A model generated the notes under the pieces. It made no database searches. It was given only the letters and a program-made list of their open reading frames with translations, and had not been told where the DNA came from. DNA of 64,000 nucleotides from NCBI GenBank assembly GCA_903833275.1, contig CAILEP010000006.1, positions 1-64,000 on the forward strand. Reading direction: 5' to 3'. This DNA is from an uncultured Bdellovibrionales bacterium (GTDB lineage Bacteria; Bdellovibrionota; Bdellovibrionia; Bdellovibrionales; UBA1609). Both the position numbers and the translations under genes were made by a program. Positions 47,634 through 59,126 of this stretch are shown piece after piece (the stretch's first letter is position 1; every line of letters begins with the position of its first letter).

Positions 47634-48972
47634 ACTTAAGACGTAGAGCGGCCTCTCGAACCGGCCTGTGTTTAGAGCGAAAAGCCTGAATGATTTGATC
47701 GCGCGCGGTCATCGGAAGTATCAAATGATAGCCGCGTGGTAAAACCGAGTTTTGTTCGACCGCTTTTCGCAAATCCAAATTATAAATAAGTAAGTCTTCG
47801 CGCGAAAGGCTCAACTGTTTCATGAGTGCCCTTACATGCGCGGGGTGCTCAAGCGCGACAACGTGATACTCAAGCCCAGCAGCAGACTCGAGCAATAGAT
47901 TCGGAAAGATCTCGTGGTGATATCTTTGAGCGTGAAGAGCCGCGAGAAAGCAGGTGAAAAAATTAGAAGAGGCAAATTTAAAAGACTTGGCGTGGTAGCT
48001 CTCAATTAAATTTGCGATATCATCTGAATGAAGTTTTCGGCTGGCTTCGCGCAACCCCTGCCCGCCGTGGTTGTACGCGGTAATGGCAAATGACCATGAT
48101 TTAAATTGTCGAAAGTTTTCTTTAAAAAGTTGGCCAGCGACAAGCGTGGCTTTTAAAGGCGAATTACGTTCGTCAATCGTGCTATTAACTGTTAGAAACT
48201 GCCGGCCCGTGTGAGGCATTATTTGCCAAATCCCACTCGCGCCAACTTTGCTCTCAGCTTTGACATTAAAGCTGCTCTCAACAAAGGGCAATCGGGTGAG
48301 TTCTGTCGGCAGCCCGGCGGCCGAAAACTCTTGCTCCATGATCGGCAAATAACTAGCGCTATAAATGAGGCCAGAAACGAAAAAGTCTTTCTGGCCAAGC
48401 TGAACTCGTAAATTACGAGCCGCGATCTGTACATTTTTATTAAGGCGGCCAGGCAATACCGAAAGTTTGTCTAATACAGCACGTTCAGCGAGGGTGAGGC
48501 TTCGGGTGTCGCTAAGGTTTTTCTTTTGGGCAAGGTGGCGCAGGGTGTTTCGAATTGCGGACACTTCGGCGCGAATATAGTTTTCGGCATTATGAAACTT
48601 TGTCCATTTCGGCAGGCTTGAGTTTAGAATTTCGCTCGTGTCGATTACTTTATAAACAAGCCAAGGGTATAGGACGTGATGAACAATGTGCTCATTGCTG
48701 CCATATCGAGTATAGACGTCAAACCAAAATGCAGTCCGATCACGAAGCCGAGCCGGCACCTTAAATTCTGCGTCGATTCGATTTTGCGGATCGGTGAGCG
48801 CATCTACGCGCTCGAAGGCGGAGACTGCATAGCTCAAGTGCATGTTAGGCTCAGTGTTCAAGGGGCCGATTGCAGCAAAGCCAGGCGAACCGATACAAAA
48901 GCAAAGCACGACGGCGACAAACGCCGATAAACTCTTGTTTTTAGTTTGAAAACTACGCACGTCCTGCATCAT
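47617..48972 (-). CDS. Membrane-bound lytic murein transglycosylase (MltD-like)
   Basis: 451 residues with a signal peptide (about 14-34). The SLT domain (about 205-345) shows the catalytic Glu 232 in LPFVESSFN, followed by SKVGASGIWQIMPHTG and AITAYNHGGQGL. A C-terminal LysM-like module (about 370-430, VVALEHPAHVRALMKQLSLSREDL) would bind glycan. It cleaves peptidoglycan to anhydro-muropeptides. No lipobox is visible, so it is probably periplasmic rather than lipidated. Convergent with the large exported protein gene. Confidence 0.88.
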   Translation of the reverse strand: MMQDVRSFQTKNKSLSAFVAVVLCFCIGSPGFAAIGPLNTEPNMHLSYAVSAFERVDALTDPQNRIDAEFKVPARLRDRTAFWFDVYTRYGSNEHIVHHVLYPWLVYKVIDTSEILNSSLPKWTKFHNAENYIRAEVSAIRNTLRHLAQKKNLSDTRSLTLAERAVLDKLSVLPGRLNKNVQIAARNLRVQLGQKDFFVSGLIYSASYLPIMEQEFSAAGLPTELTRLPFVESSFNVKAESKVGASGIWQIMPHTGRQFLTVNSTIDERNSPLKATLVAGQLFKENFRQFKSWSFAITAYNHGGQGLREASRKLHSDDIANLIESYHAKSFKFASSNFFTCFLAALHAQRYHHEIFPNLLLESAAGLEYHVVALEHPAHVRALMKQLSLSREDLLIYNLDLRKAVEQNSVLPRGYHLILPMTARDQIIQAFRSKHRPVREAALRLKFNTSG

Positions 48973-49109
48973 AATAGGGTGGTTAATAGCAATATGGGTG
49001 CCGTTAGGGCCGCCAAAAAGCTGAAGAATATCAGCCGGTTAATTTTCAGTTTCGGGCTGAGGGTGTTGATGTTTTTGACGTTCTTAGAAATTTTGCAGAA
49101 AATAGGCCT

Positions 49110-50618
49110 ATGAGCTCATCTAATTCGAACCAAAAATACCCCGATTTTTCACGCGCCGAGTGCACGGCAGTAGTGAGTGACCTGCATCTATGCGAAGAAG
49201 AGCCGATTAACAAAAAATTTCCACTCTGGAAGAAATATAAAACGCGACAGTTTTTTTTCGACCAAGACTTTATGCTATTCATCGATCGACTTGAAGAAAT
49301 GGCCAAGGGTCGATCGATTGAGCTCATTCTCAATGGCGACATATTCGACTTTGATAGCGTCATGAGCCAGCCGACCGATGCGCCCTATTCAGTCACATGG
49401 CTTGAAAACCACAGGGGTCTACACCCTCAAGAAGAAAAAAGCGTTTATAAAATTGAAGTTATTTTGGCGGCGCATGAAGAATGGGTCGCAGCGATCCGAA
49501 AATTTTTACTGCGCGGCCATCGCGCGATTTTTACTATTGGCAATCACGATCTCGAAATGCATTATCCGAAAGTTCAAGAGGCCATTGTGCGAGCCCTGCA
49601 GTTGCCCGGGGCGCAAAAGCAAAACGTGCGCTTCAACGAATGGTTCTACATCTCAAACGGCGACACGCTCATTGAGCACGGAAATCAGTACGACCCTTAT
49701 TGTATGGCACAAGACCCGGTAAGCCCCTTTATCGTCAAGTTCAATCAAATTGAAGTGCGCCTGCCCTTTGGCAATTTGACGACCAGATATTTAATTAACG
49801 GAATGGGTTTTTTTAATCCGCATCTCGACACAAACTTTATTATGACTCCGAAGGAGTATGTGTCTTTTTTCTTAAAGTATATGCTTCAGGCCCAGCCCGA
49901 TTTAATTTTAACCTGGTTTTGGGGTTCGATGGTGACGCTTGTGCAGTCGTTTTTTGATCGGCTGCGCCCGACCATTTCTGATCCGCTGGGTATCGAAGAT
50001 CGAATCGAAACTGTGGCCGAGAAGGCCAACACCACTCCGCGAGTGGTGCGAGAATTGAAAGAACTATTTGTGGCACCTGCCGCGAGTTATCCATCCATTA
50101 TTTTGCGCGAGCTTTGGCTCGATAGAGCCTTTTTGGTTCTGCTGACAATTTTTGTGCTTTATTTTATATTTCTTCAGATTGATCATCTCTTTAGAATTTC
50201 AATATTTTGGACGTTCATCCCGTTTTTTCTCTTTATTCCGTTCTTTCTTTTCTACGCGCGCTCAGTGCGCTCAGAAGTTCACAACTACAAAGAGCCGCGC
50301 GAGCGAGAAATGAATTTAGCGGGCGTCATCGCCAAAGTTTCGCGAATCATTTATGGCCACACCCATATAGTTCGGCACGAAATGATTGGCGCCATTGAGC
50401 ACCTAAATAGCGGCACCTGGTCTCCGGCCTTTCAAGATGTGGAGTGCAATCGGCCCATGGGTCAAAAGACCTTCATTTGGATACAGCCCAGCGATGAAGG
50501 GCGGCGCGAGGCGCGCGCTTTTCAAATTAAAGATGGTGAAGTTATTGACGTTTTTCCGGGAGCGGGCGGAAAAATCGATCGCAAAAAAATGGGCAAAAAA
50601 GAACCAAATGACGCATAG
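49110..50618 (+). CDS. Membrane-associated calcineurin-like metallophosphoesterase
   Basis: 502 residues. Metal-binding blocks of the calcineurin-like fold are present: VVSDLHL near 22-28, LNGDIFDFD near 72-80, TIGNHDLEMHY near 145-155, and a late YGHTHIVRHE near 412-421. Between them, hydrophobic segments near 343-380 suggest two transmembrane helices. The domain order (N-terminal D-x-H, late G-H-x-H) is that of the full phosphoesterase, with a large insertion. Substrate not evident; it could act on nucleotides, phospholipid or UDP-sugar derivatives. Confidence 0.82.
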   Translation: MSSSNSNQKYPDFSRAECTAVVSDLHLCEEEPINKKFPLWKKYKTRQFFFDQDFMLFIDRLEEMAKGRSIELILNGDIFDFDSVMSQPTDAPYSVTWLENHRGLHPQEEKSVYKIEVILAAHEEWVAAIRKFLLRGHRAIFTIGNHDLEMHYPKVQEAIVRALQLPGAQKQNVRFNEWFYISNGDTLIEHGNQYDPYCMAQDPVSPFIVKFNQIEVRLPFGNLTTRYLINGMGFFNPHLDTNFIMTPKEYVSFFLKYMLQAQPDLILTWFWGSMVTLVQSFFDRLRPTISDPLGIEDRIETVAEKANTTPRVVRELKELFVAPAASYPSIILRELWLDRAFLVLLTIFVLYFIFLQIDHLFRISIFWTFIPFFLFIPFFLFYARSVRSEVHNYKEPREREMNLAGVIAKVSRIIYGHTHIVRHEMIGAIEHLNSGTWSPAFQDVECNRPMGQKTFIWIQPSDEGRREARAFQIKDGEVIDVFPGAGGKIDRKKMGKKEPNDA

Positions 50619-50668
50619 CTCGGGGCTAAAAACGAACACAACGCAGCTAAAGTCTGGACTTCGCCTTT

Positions 50669-50696
50669 TTGGTCTGATAGTTCCAGTCATTATAAC
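50669..50696 (+). promoter_or_regulatory. Candidate promoter for the histone gene
   Basis: TTGGTC (50669-50674) and TATAAC (50691-50696) are separated by 16 bp, close to a sigma-70 promoter. The start codon lies 20 bp downstream after AAAGGGG. The short leader suggests efficient translation. Assigned from hexamers alone. Confidence 0.5.
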
Positions 50697-50716
50697 GATC
50701 CGAAAGGGGTATTCTA

Positions 50717-50911
50717 ATGGCTGAAGTTCTTGTCGTAACAAGCAAAGTAAAAAAGTTTATCAAATCAATGGGCGACTGCAATACGTCAGCGGAGACCGTA
50801 GCCGTTTTGAGCGCAGCCGTTGAAAAACTCTGCCGCAAGGGCGTTGATAGCGCAAAAGCTGACGGTCGCAAAACCGTTATGGCTCGCGATATCGTTATCG
50901 ATCATATTTAA
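50717..50911 (+). CDS. Bacterial histone-fold protein (Bd0055-like)
   Basis: 64 residues with a compact histone fold: a short helix 1 (TSKVKKFIKS), a long helix 2 (SAETVAVLSAAVEKLCRKGVDSAKA) and the hallmark C-terminal loop and helix DGRKTVMARDIVIDH. The archaeal histone equivalent is AKHAGRKT(I/V)KAEDIEL, so R51-K52-T53 and D58 are shared. It closely resembles the short bacterial histone Bd0055 of Bdellovibrio, reported as an abundant chromatin protein. Start ATG at 50717 with AAAGGGG. It is a single-histone protein without tails, expected to dimerise. Neighbour ligA is on the opposite strand. Confidence 0.93.
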   Translation: MAEVLVVTSKVKKFIKSMGDCNTSAETVAVLSAAVEKLCRKGVDSAKADGRKTVMARDIVIDHI

Positions 50912-50922
50912 TTATTAATAAT

Positions 50923-53064
<2,142 letters not shown>

Positions 53065-53069
53065 CTAAA

Positions 53070-53345
53070 GTGATTGATGTAAAGAAGGTTGCCCATTTGG
53101 CTCGCCTCGCCATTAGCGACGATGAAGAAAAAACGTACAAAGCTCAGATGAGCACGATCTTTAAACATTTCGAAGAAATTGCGAGTGTTGATACTAAGAA
53201 TGTTGAGCCGCTGATTACTCCAACAGATATGAAGCTCGTCTTTCGCGAAGATAAGCGCGAGGTTGTGCTAACGGTTGAAGAGGCGATGAAAAATGCTCCA
53301 GAAAAATCAGGTAACTTGTTTAAAGTTCCGCCGGTCGTGGGGTAG
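53070..53345 (+). CDS. gatC: Aspartyl/glutamyl-tRNA amidotransferase subunit C
   Basis: Small GatCAB subunit that stabilises GatA and GatB, 91 residues. The helical start VKKVAHLARLAISDDE, EEIASVDTKNVEPL and the C-terminal PVVG tail are typical. Start GTG at 53070 with AAGGAG upstream. First gene of gatC-gatA-gatB; divergent from ligA. Confidence 0.95.
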   Translation: MIDVKKVAHLARLAISDDEEKTYKAQMSTIFKHFEEIASVDTKNVEPLITPTDMKLVFREDKREVVLTVEEAMKNAPEKSGNLFKVPPVVG

Positions 53346-53348
53346 GCG

Positions 53349-54824
53349 ATGAGCATTATTGAAAAAAACCTTACAGAACTTTGTGATGCCGTACAAAAGC
53401 GCGAACTTAAATCTGAAGCGATTACTAAGGCGTTTTTGGATCAATCGACTCGTCTCAATCCAAAACTTAACGCCTACATAACGATGAACGAGAAGGCGCT
53501 TGAGCAAGCGCGCGACGTGGATAAAAAAATCGCGAGTGGCGCTAAAGTGGGCCGCTTGGCGGGTGTGCCGATTGCGATCAAAGATATGCTTTGCACAAAA
53601 GGCATAAAGACCACGGCGGGTTCGAAAATTTTGCATAACTTTATACCGCAATATTCGGCAGCGGTTGTTGAGAAGCTTGAGGGTGCTGGCGCGATCACCA
53701 TCGGCAAAACAAACCAAGACGAATTTGCTATGGGTTCAAGTACAGAAACTTCGCATTACGGCATTTGTCGAAACCCCTGGTCAACAGACTATGTGCCCGG
53801 CGGCTCAAGCGGTGGCTCGGCAGCGGCTGTTTCGGCCAGAATGGCGCCGATGGCAATCGGTACCGACACGGGTGGTTCGGTTCGGCAGCCTGCAAATTTT
53901 TGCGGCATCGTTGGCGTTAAGCCCACATACGGTCGAGTTAGTCGTTATGGGATTGTAGCCTACGCGTCGAGCCTCGATCAGGCGGGCCCAATGGGGCACA
54001 CCGTTCAAGATTGCGCGACAATCATGGAAGTTATTTCTGGCAAGGACGTTCGAGATACGACCTCGGCCCAAGAGGCTGTACCTGAATGGTCAAAAAATTT
54101 AACCGACAATTTAAAGGGCCTTAAGATTGGTTTGCCGAAAGAGTATTTTGCTGAAGGCGTTAGCGATGATGTTCGCAAGGTCGTAAAAAATGCGATTGAT
54201 ATAGCCAAAGCAGCGGGGGCTGAAATTGTTGATGTCAGTTTGCCACTGACTCATTTGGGCGTGGCCGTTTATTACTTGGTTGCAACCTGTGAGGCGTCTA
54301 GCAATCTTGCGCGCTATGATGGCGTTCGATTTGGATATCGATCTGACTTTGAAAAAAGCCCAGCCGTTGACGTTGACGACTTTTATAGCCGCAATCGAGG
54401 CGAAGGGTTTGGCTCAGAGGTGAAGCGTCGAATTATGCTTGGCACCTACGCGCTTTCAAGTGGCTACTACGATGCCTACTATAAAAAAGCCTGCCAAGTG
54501 CGGCGGCTCTTGAGACAAAACTTTCTCGACGCATTTAAGAAATGCGATGTGTTGTTGAGCCCCGCCAGCACTACTCCGGCGTTTAAGATTGGCGAACGCA
54601 TTGAGAGCCCAATTGAAATGTACTTAAACGATATTTACACCACTTCGACAAATTTGGCCGGCCTGCCGGGGATGAGTGTTCCGGGTGGCTTTAGCAAAGA
54701 CAAGTTGCCGATCGGTGTGCAGATTATGGCCGCCCATTTTCAAGAACAAAAAATGCTCAATGTTGGGTACGCAATTGAAAAAAGTTTAAATCTAACTCGC
54801 GAGGTGCCCAATGTCGTACGGTAA
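53349..54824 (+). CDS. gatA: Glutamyl-tRNA(Gln) amidotransferase subunit A
   Basis: Amidase subunit that makes ammonia from glutamine for transamidation of misacylated tRNA. 491 residues with the amidase-signature triad: Lys 78 in GVPIAIKDML, cis-Ser 153 in PGGSSGGSAAA and nucleophilic Ser 177 in TGGSVRQPANFCG. The presence of the complex implies that Gln-tRNA and/or Asn-tRNA is formed indirectly. gatB overlaps its end by 14 nt. Confidence 0.97.
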   Translation: MSIIEKNLTELCDAVQKRELKSEAITKAFLDQSTRLNPKLNAYITMNEKALEQARDVDKKIASGAKVGRLAGVPIAIKDMLCTKGIKTTAGSKILHNFIPQYSAAVVEKLEGAGAITIGKTNQDEFAMGSSTETSHYGICRNPWSTDYVPGGSSGGSAAAVSARMAPMAIGTDTGGSVRQPANFCGIVGVKPTYGRVSRYGIVAYASSLDQAGPMGHTVQDCATIMEVISGKDVRDTTSAQEAVPEWSKNLTDNLKGLKIGLPKEYFAEGVSDDVRKVVKNAIDIAKAAGAEIVDVSLPLTHLGVAVYYLVATCEASSNLARYDGVRFGYRSDFEKSPAVDVDDFYSRNRGEGFGSEVKRRIMLGTYALSSGYYDAYYKKACQVRRLLRQNFLDAFKKCDVLLSPASTTPAFKIGERIESPIEMYLNDIYTTSTNLAGLPGMSVPGGFSKDKLPIGVQIMAAHFQEQKMLNVGYAIEKSLNLTREVPNVVR

Positions 54825-56247
54825 TTGGGAGCCCGTTATCGGTCTCGAAATTCACGCGCAACTCATGACAGACAGCAAAATGTTCGCGCCCGAATCAGCA
54901 GCGTACGGTGGGGCTGACAATGAATACACCAGCCCGATAAGTCTCGGGATGCCAGGTGCGCTTCCGTCAATTAATCATCGGGCGGTCGAGTTTTCGATTC
55001 GCATTGGCCTCGCGCTCAATTGCCGAATCAACCCGCATTCGGTCTTCGCGCGTAAAAATTATTTTTACCCTGATTTGCCCAAGGGCTATCAGATCTCGCA
55101 ATTTGACCAACCACTTTGTGAAAAGGGCTTCTTGGACGTTTTTATCGACGGCAAGGCAAAACGGATAGGCATTACCCGCGCACACATGGAAGAAGACGCC
55201 GGCAAGTCGACCCACCACGGCGACTATTCGTTAATAAATCTAAATCGCGCGGGCGTACCATTGCTCGAGATTGTTTCAGAGCCCGATATAGCTTCAGCAC
55301 AAGAGGCGGCGGAGTATGCCCGTTCAGTTCGAAATATATTGCGCTACCTCGAGGTTTGCGACGGCAATCTCGAAGAAGGTTCGATGCGCTGTGATTGTAA
55401 CGTGTCTGTTCGAAAAAAGGGCGACACAAAACTTGGCACCAGAACCGAAATTAAAAACGTAAACTCTTTTCGCTTTGTAGAAAAGGCGATTGATTACGAA
55501 ATTCAAAGGCAAATCGCGAGCATTGAATCGGGCGAGCGCATTGTGCAAGAAACCCGACTTTATGATTCGACCAAAAACAGAACATTTACGATGCGAAGCA
55601 AAGAAGAAGCGCACGACTATCGTTATTTTCCGGACCCTGATCTATTGCCGCTTGTTTTTGATAGTTCGTGGACGGATCAAATTCGCGCCAAATTGCCCGA
55701 ACTACCGCGCGAAAAGGCGACGCGATTTCAAACGCAATACGGGTTGCCCGAGTATGATGCGCTTGTGCTGACTCAAGAGCGGGGCGTTTCAGAATATTTT
55801 GAGGCGGTTGCTAAAATTTGCGGCAACGCAAAGGCCGCGTCAAACTGGGTGATGGTTGAGCTGATGCGTGAGCTGAAAGAGACCGACAAATCTATCGAGG
55901 CACAGCCGATTAAATCTAACCAGTTGGGCGATTTGATTCTACTTATCGATAAAGGCACGATTTCAGGCAAAATAGCCAAATCGGTCTTTGCCGAAATGTG
56001 GGCAAGCGGTGGTAACCCGGCTGATATTATTAAAGCTAAGGGCCTTGTTCAAATTAGTGACACCGGTGCGCTTGAGAAAATAATTGCCGATGTAATTGCG
56101 GCTAGCCCTGGGCAAGTTGCTGAATATCGATCAGGCAAAGAGAAGCTTTTTGGATTTTTTGTCGGTCAAGTGATGAAGGCCTCTAAGGGCCAAGCGAACC
56201 CAGATCTGGTTAACCAAATTTTGAAAGAGAAACTGAAGGGGTCGTAA
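54811..56247 (+). CDS. gatB: Aspartyl/glutamyl-tRNA(Asn/Gln) amidotransferase subunit B
   Basis: tRNA-binding and kinase-type subunit of GatCAB, 478 residues. Family blocks are GLEIHAQL near the start, LGMPGALPSIN, KNYFYPDLPKGYQISQ, EEDAGKSTH, RAGVPLLEIVSEPD and the C-terminal helical YqeY-like tail. It overlaps gatA and is directly followed (0 nt gap) by the Ppx/GppA gene. Confidence 0.97.
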   Translation: MSYGNWEPVIGLEIHAQLMTDSKMFAPESAAYGGADNEYTSPISLGMPGALPSINHRAVEFSIRIGLALNCRINPHSVFARKNYFYPDLPKGYQISQFDQPLCEKGFLDVFIDGKAKRIGITRAHMEEDAGKSTHHGDYSLINLNRAGVPLLEIVSEPDIASAQEAAEYARSVRNILRYLEVCDGNLEEGSMRCDCNVSVRKKGDTKLGTRTEIKNVNSFRFVEKAIDYEIQRQIASIESGERIVQETRLYDSTKNRTFTMRSKEEAHDYRYFPDPDLLPLVFDSSWTDQIRAKLPELPREKATRFQTQYGLPEYDALVLTQERGVSEYFEAVAKICGNAKAASNWVMVELMRELKETDKSIEAQPIKSNQLGDLILLIDKGTISGKIAKSVFAEMWASGGNPADIIKAKGLVQISDTGALEKIIADVIAASPGQVAEYRSGKEKLFGFFVGQVMKASKGQANPDLVNQILKEKLKGS

Positions 56248-57159
56248 ATGAAAATTGCGGCGCTCGATCTTGGCTCTAACACTTCATTGCTTTTGGTCGC
56301 GGACGTCGAAGGCGGCCTAGTGACAAAGGTTTATCGTGACGAGCTGACGGTTACCAGAATGGGTCAAGGCGTGCACGCAACCAAAAAACTGCACCCCGAG
56401 GCGCTCGCTCGAATGGATCAGTGTCTCAAAAATTATTCGCAAATTATAAATATCGAAAAGCCTGACCGCGTGATTGCAATGGCGACAAGCGCGGCGCGAG
56501 ATGTGTCGAATGCCAGCGAGCTATTTGAGATTGGTAAGCGCAACAACATTGCTATAGAAATTATACCCGGCGAGCGAGAGGCTCAGATTACTTTTGATGG
56601 GGCCGTTTTTGATCGAAAAAACAAAGCTCATCTTGGGGTGATCGATGTCGGGGGTGGTTCGACTGAGGTTATTGCGCTCGGTTCAGATGGCCGCGTTGTG
56701 GGCGCAAGCGTAAACGTGGGCAGCGTGCGGTTGACCGAGTTGTTTGTGACCAAGTACCCGACCCCATTGAGCGAGGTGAATAAAATTTTAGAATACTCGC
56801 AACAAAAATTTGCCGACATGAGGGCCCAGTTGCCGAACGGCCGCATCGATGAAGTGATCGCAGTAGCGGGTACACCGACAACGTTGGCGGCGGTATTGCA
56901 AAAACAGAAATACAGCGATGAGACTGTGAATGGATTTGTGATTAAGATAGAGACTCTTGAAGAGTGGCTTTATAAAATTGCCGAACTCAACCTCGAACAG
57001 CGCATGCAGCTGACGGGCATGGACCCAAAACGCGCCGATGTTATCGTTGCAGGTTCGGCCGTCCTTTTGACAGCCCTTAAGTTTCTAAATGCAAAAAAAA
57101 TGACGGTGTCGACCCGCGGGGTTCGCTACGGTATCGCGCTTTACGGGGCCCAGAAGTGA
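56248..57159 (+). CDS. Ppx/GppA-type exopolyphosphatase/pppGpp phosphatase
   Basis: 303 residues of the ASKHA fold: DLGSNTSLLLVAD at about 6-18, TSAARDVSNASE near 83-94 and GVIDVGGGSTEV near 131-142. It is the short single-domain form that lacks the C-terminal HD region of E. coli Ppx. Likely acts on polyphosphate or on pppGpp. Start ATG at 56248; GTGA overlap with the next gene. Confidence 0.9.
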   Translation: MKIAALDLGSNTSLLLVADVEGGLVTKVYRDELTVTRMGQGVHATKKLHPEALARMDQCLKNYSQIINIEKPDRVIAMATSAARDVSNASELFEIGKRNNIAIEIIPGEREAQITFDGAVFDRKNKAHLGVIDVGGGSTEVIALGSDGRVVGASVNVGSVRLTELFVTKYPTPLSEVNKILEYSQQKFADMRAQLPNGRIDEVIAVAGTPTTLAAVLQKQKYSDETVNGFVIKIETLEEWLYKIAELNLEQRMQLTGMDPKRADVIVAGSAVLLTALKFLNAKKMTVSTRGVRYGIALYGAQK

Positions 57160-57644
57160 GTCGCGGCGTACTTTTAAAATTATTTTCAGCGTTTATGATC
57201 GGCGGGCCCATGGCAAGTTTTCTTTCGACAGAGGCGAGTGCGGCCGAAGTGCAGTTTTCTAAAGCGCGCCTGAAGCTTGGCTCGACCACTCTCGCAATTG
57301 AACTGGCAGAGACGAGTGCCCAGCTTGAGCGCGGCCTTATGTTTCGAAAAGAACTAACAGAGTCAGGTGGGATGCTTTTTGTTTACAAAAGAGAGGCGCC
57401 GCTGACGTTTTGGATGAAAAATACATTTATTCCGCTCAGTATTGGTTTTTTTAATGCCAAAAAAGAACTTATTGATATTCAAGATATGGAGCCCGTTAAG
57501 TCAGAAATGCAGGCCCAGGTGCCGACCTATGAAAGCAGAGGGGCTGCCCAATATGCGCTCGAGGTGAGGCAAGGATGGTTTGAGCGCCATAATATTAAAG
57601 TGAAAACCAAATTTGCTTTAGAAAAAGAAAAAGCCCGACCATAG
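57156..57644 (+). CDS. DUF192 family exported protein
   Basis: 162 residues with a signal peptide (about 1-29) and the DUF192 beta fold: LAETSAQLERGLMFRKEL, GGMLFVYKREAPLTFWMKNTFIPLSIGFF and ALEVRQGWFERHNI. Function of the family is not established. GTG start at 57156 overlaps the ppx stop. Confidence 0.88.
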   Translation: MSRGVLLKLFSAFMIGGPMASFLSTEASAAEVQFSKARLKLGSTTLAIELAETSAQLERGLMFRKELTESGGMLFVYKREAPLTFWMKNTFIPLSIGFFNAKKELIDIQDMEPVKSEMQAQVPTYESRGAAQYALEVRQGWFERHNIKVKTKFALEKEKARP

Positions 57645-57777
57645 TCTAGGCCCGCACGGCTTAGTCGAGGGCGACTTTAGTTTGGCGCCGAAACTAAATG
57701 TTTCTTCTAATAGTTTTCATGTGTTTAAATGTGAAAGTGAGAAAGGATTCTCACTACATAACGCAAGGGCTTGTAGC

Positions 57778-59097
57778 ATGAAAAACAAGATTCTCGTAGT
57801 TCTCTCATTAACCCTCATGATTTTCTCCGTGGGTTGCACAACAAAAAATGTCGACCAGAGCGCGCCCGATGGCGACGCGGCCGAATTGACCGGCGACTCT
57901 ACTGGCGGTGACGCAGCAGCAACTGCGAAAGCTGATAGCAAGAGCGGTTCTTCAGAGCTTGGCGATGATTTTGGTTCTGACGATCAGAGCAAAGCGAGCA
58001 CTGAAACCGCGAAGACCGGCGATGCAGCGGCAACGCCACCAGCCGCCGGCGGCACCGATGATCTCGCGGGCCTTGATGATGCTTCAGCGACTCCGCCGAT
58101 GGATACAACTCCACCACCGTCAGGTGATTTAGCGGCGACGCCACCGGCAATGGATGATACCCAAGGTTTGTCAGGCGCAGCAGCGATGGGTTCGGTCGAT
58201 ACACCGAAGCCCGTTATCCCGCTTCAAAAAATGGTGAGCGCGCCTTACACCAAGGGTGGGGTTCTCGCGAACGCGCTCTATGTTGCGCGGCCAAGCGACA
58301 CACTAAAATCAGTATCGCAAAAAATTTACGGCCAAGATAAAGTGGCTGAGCTCAAAAAAGTAAACCCAAATCTTGCGCACCGAAAATTGAAAGTCGGCGA
58401 TAAAGTTTACTACAATTCGCCCCAAAGACCGGGCGACAATTCGCAAATGCTGACTTACTACGAAGACAAGGGTCTGGCGCCTGAAGTTTATTTGGCACAA
58501 TCGGGTGACAGCCTAAAAGCAGTGAGCAAAAAGTTGCTCGGTGATAGCAATAGTTGGAAAGAACTTTGGGCGACCAATCTTGATGTTGAATCAAAAGGTG
58601 ATTTAGCAGAGGGCACGCGCCTTCGCTACTGGAGTAATGAGTCAGCTCCGGCTGCGCCGATGAACGAACCTCCGCCGCCGGCCCAAAACTTAGCGGCGAA
58701 CACGCCGCCTCCTCCGACCGCAGCGCCAGCGCAAGTGGCGCCACCACCGATGCCGGCAGAAGCGCCCCAAGCGGCACCACCACCACCTCCGCAAGCGGCA
58801 GCAATGCCAGCTGAACCGCCACCACCTCCGCAAGCTGCAGCAATGCCGGCCGAACCGCCACCACCTCCGCAAGCAGCGGCAGCCGTGCCGCCGCCTCCGA
58901 AAAAAGCTCCGAAGGCACCGGGCGCAGCGGCCGATAAAGATGCGGGCGGTCTTGGCGATGATCCAGATCAAATGATGGCTCTTGGCGTAGGAGTTATTTT
59001 ACTTCTGGCCGCCGCAGCACTGGTTATTATTATTCGTAAGAAAAGAGCGAAGCGCTCCATCGATTTTCAAACGGCTTCGCACACTCAGATCGAATAG
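57778..59097 (+). CDS. LysM lipoprotein with Pro/Ala repeats and C-terminal TM helix
   Basis: 439 residues from the ATG at 57778. The signal peptide ends in lipobox FSVGC (Cys 20). A Gly/Asp/Ala-rich disordered region (about 25-150) is followed by two LysM-like modules (YVARPSDTLKSVSQKIYG and VYLAQSGDSLKAVSKKLLG, about 160-285), a Pro/Ala-rich segment with 13-residue repeats, and a hydrophobic helix (about 402-421) with a basic tail. A lipid anchor at one end and a membrane helix at the other is unusual. An upstream in-frame extension from 57682 is rejected. Confidence 0.8.
   Translation: MKNKILVVLSLTLMIFSVGCTTKNVDQSAPDGDAAELTGDSTGGDAAATAKADSKSGSSELGDDFGSDDQSKASTETAKTGDAAATPPAAGGTDDLAGLDDASATPPMDTTPPPSGDLAATPPAMDDTQGLSGAAAMGSVDTPKPVIPLQKMVSAPYTKGGVLANALYVARPSDTLKSVSQKIYGQDKVAELKKVNPNLAHRKLKVGDKVYYNSPQRPGDNSQMLTYYEDKGLAPEVYLAQSGDSLKAVSKKLLGDSNSWKELWATNLDVESKGDLAEGTRLRYWSNESAPAAPMNEPPPPAQNLAANTPPPPTAAPAQVAPPPMPAEAPQAAPPPPPQAAAMPAEPPPPPQAAAMPAEPPPPPQAAAAVPPPPKKAPKAPGAAADKDAGGLGDDPDQMMALGVGVILLLAAAALVIIIRKKRAKRSIDFQTASHTQIE
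58780..58884 (+). repeat. 39-bp tandem repeat (PPPPQAAAMPAEP units)
   Basis: Units starting at 58780, 58819 and 58858 begin CCACCACCTCCGCAAGC and differ by few bases; two are complete and the third is partial. Each encodes 13 residues of the Pro/Ala region of the LysM lipoprotein. Copy number may vary between strains. Confidence 0.85.
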
Positions 59098-59126
59098 TTG
59101 CAATTTAATTTTAGAGATGAAGTGGT

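Noticed and set aside
58352-58918. Minus-strand open frame of 188 codons over the LysM lipoprotein
   Set aside because: It is the complement of the Pro/Ala repeat and LysM coding sequence and lacks independent support.
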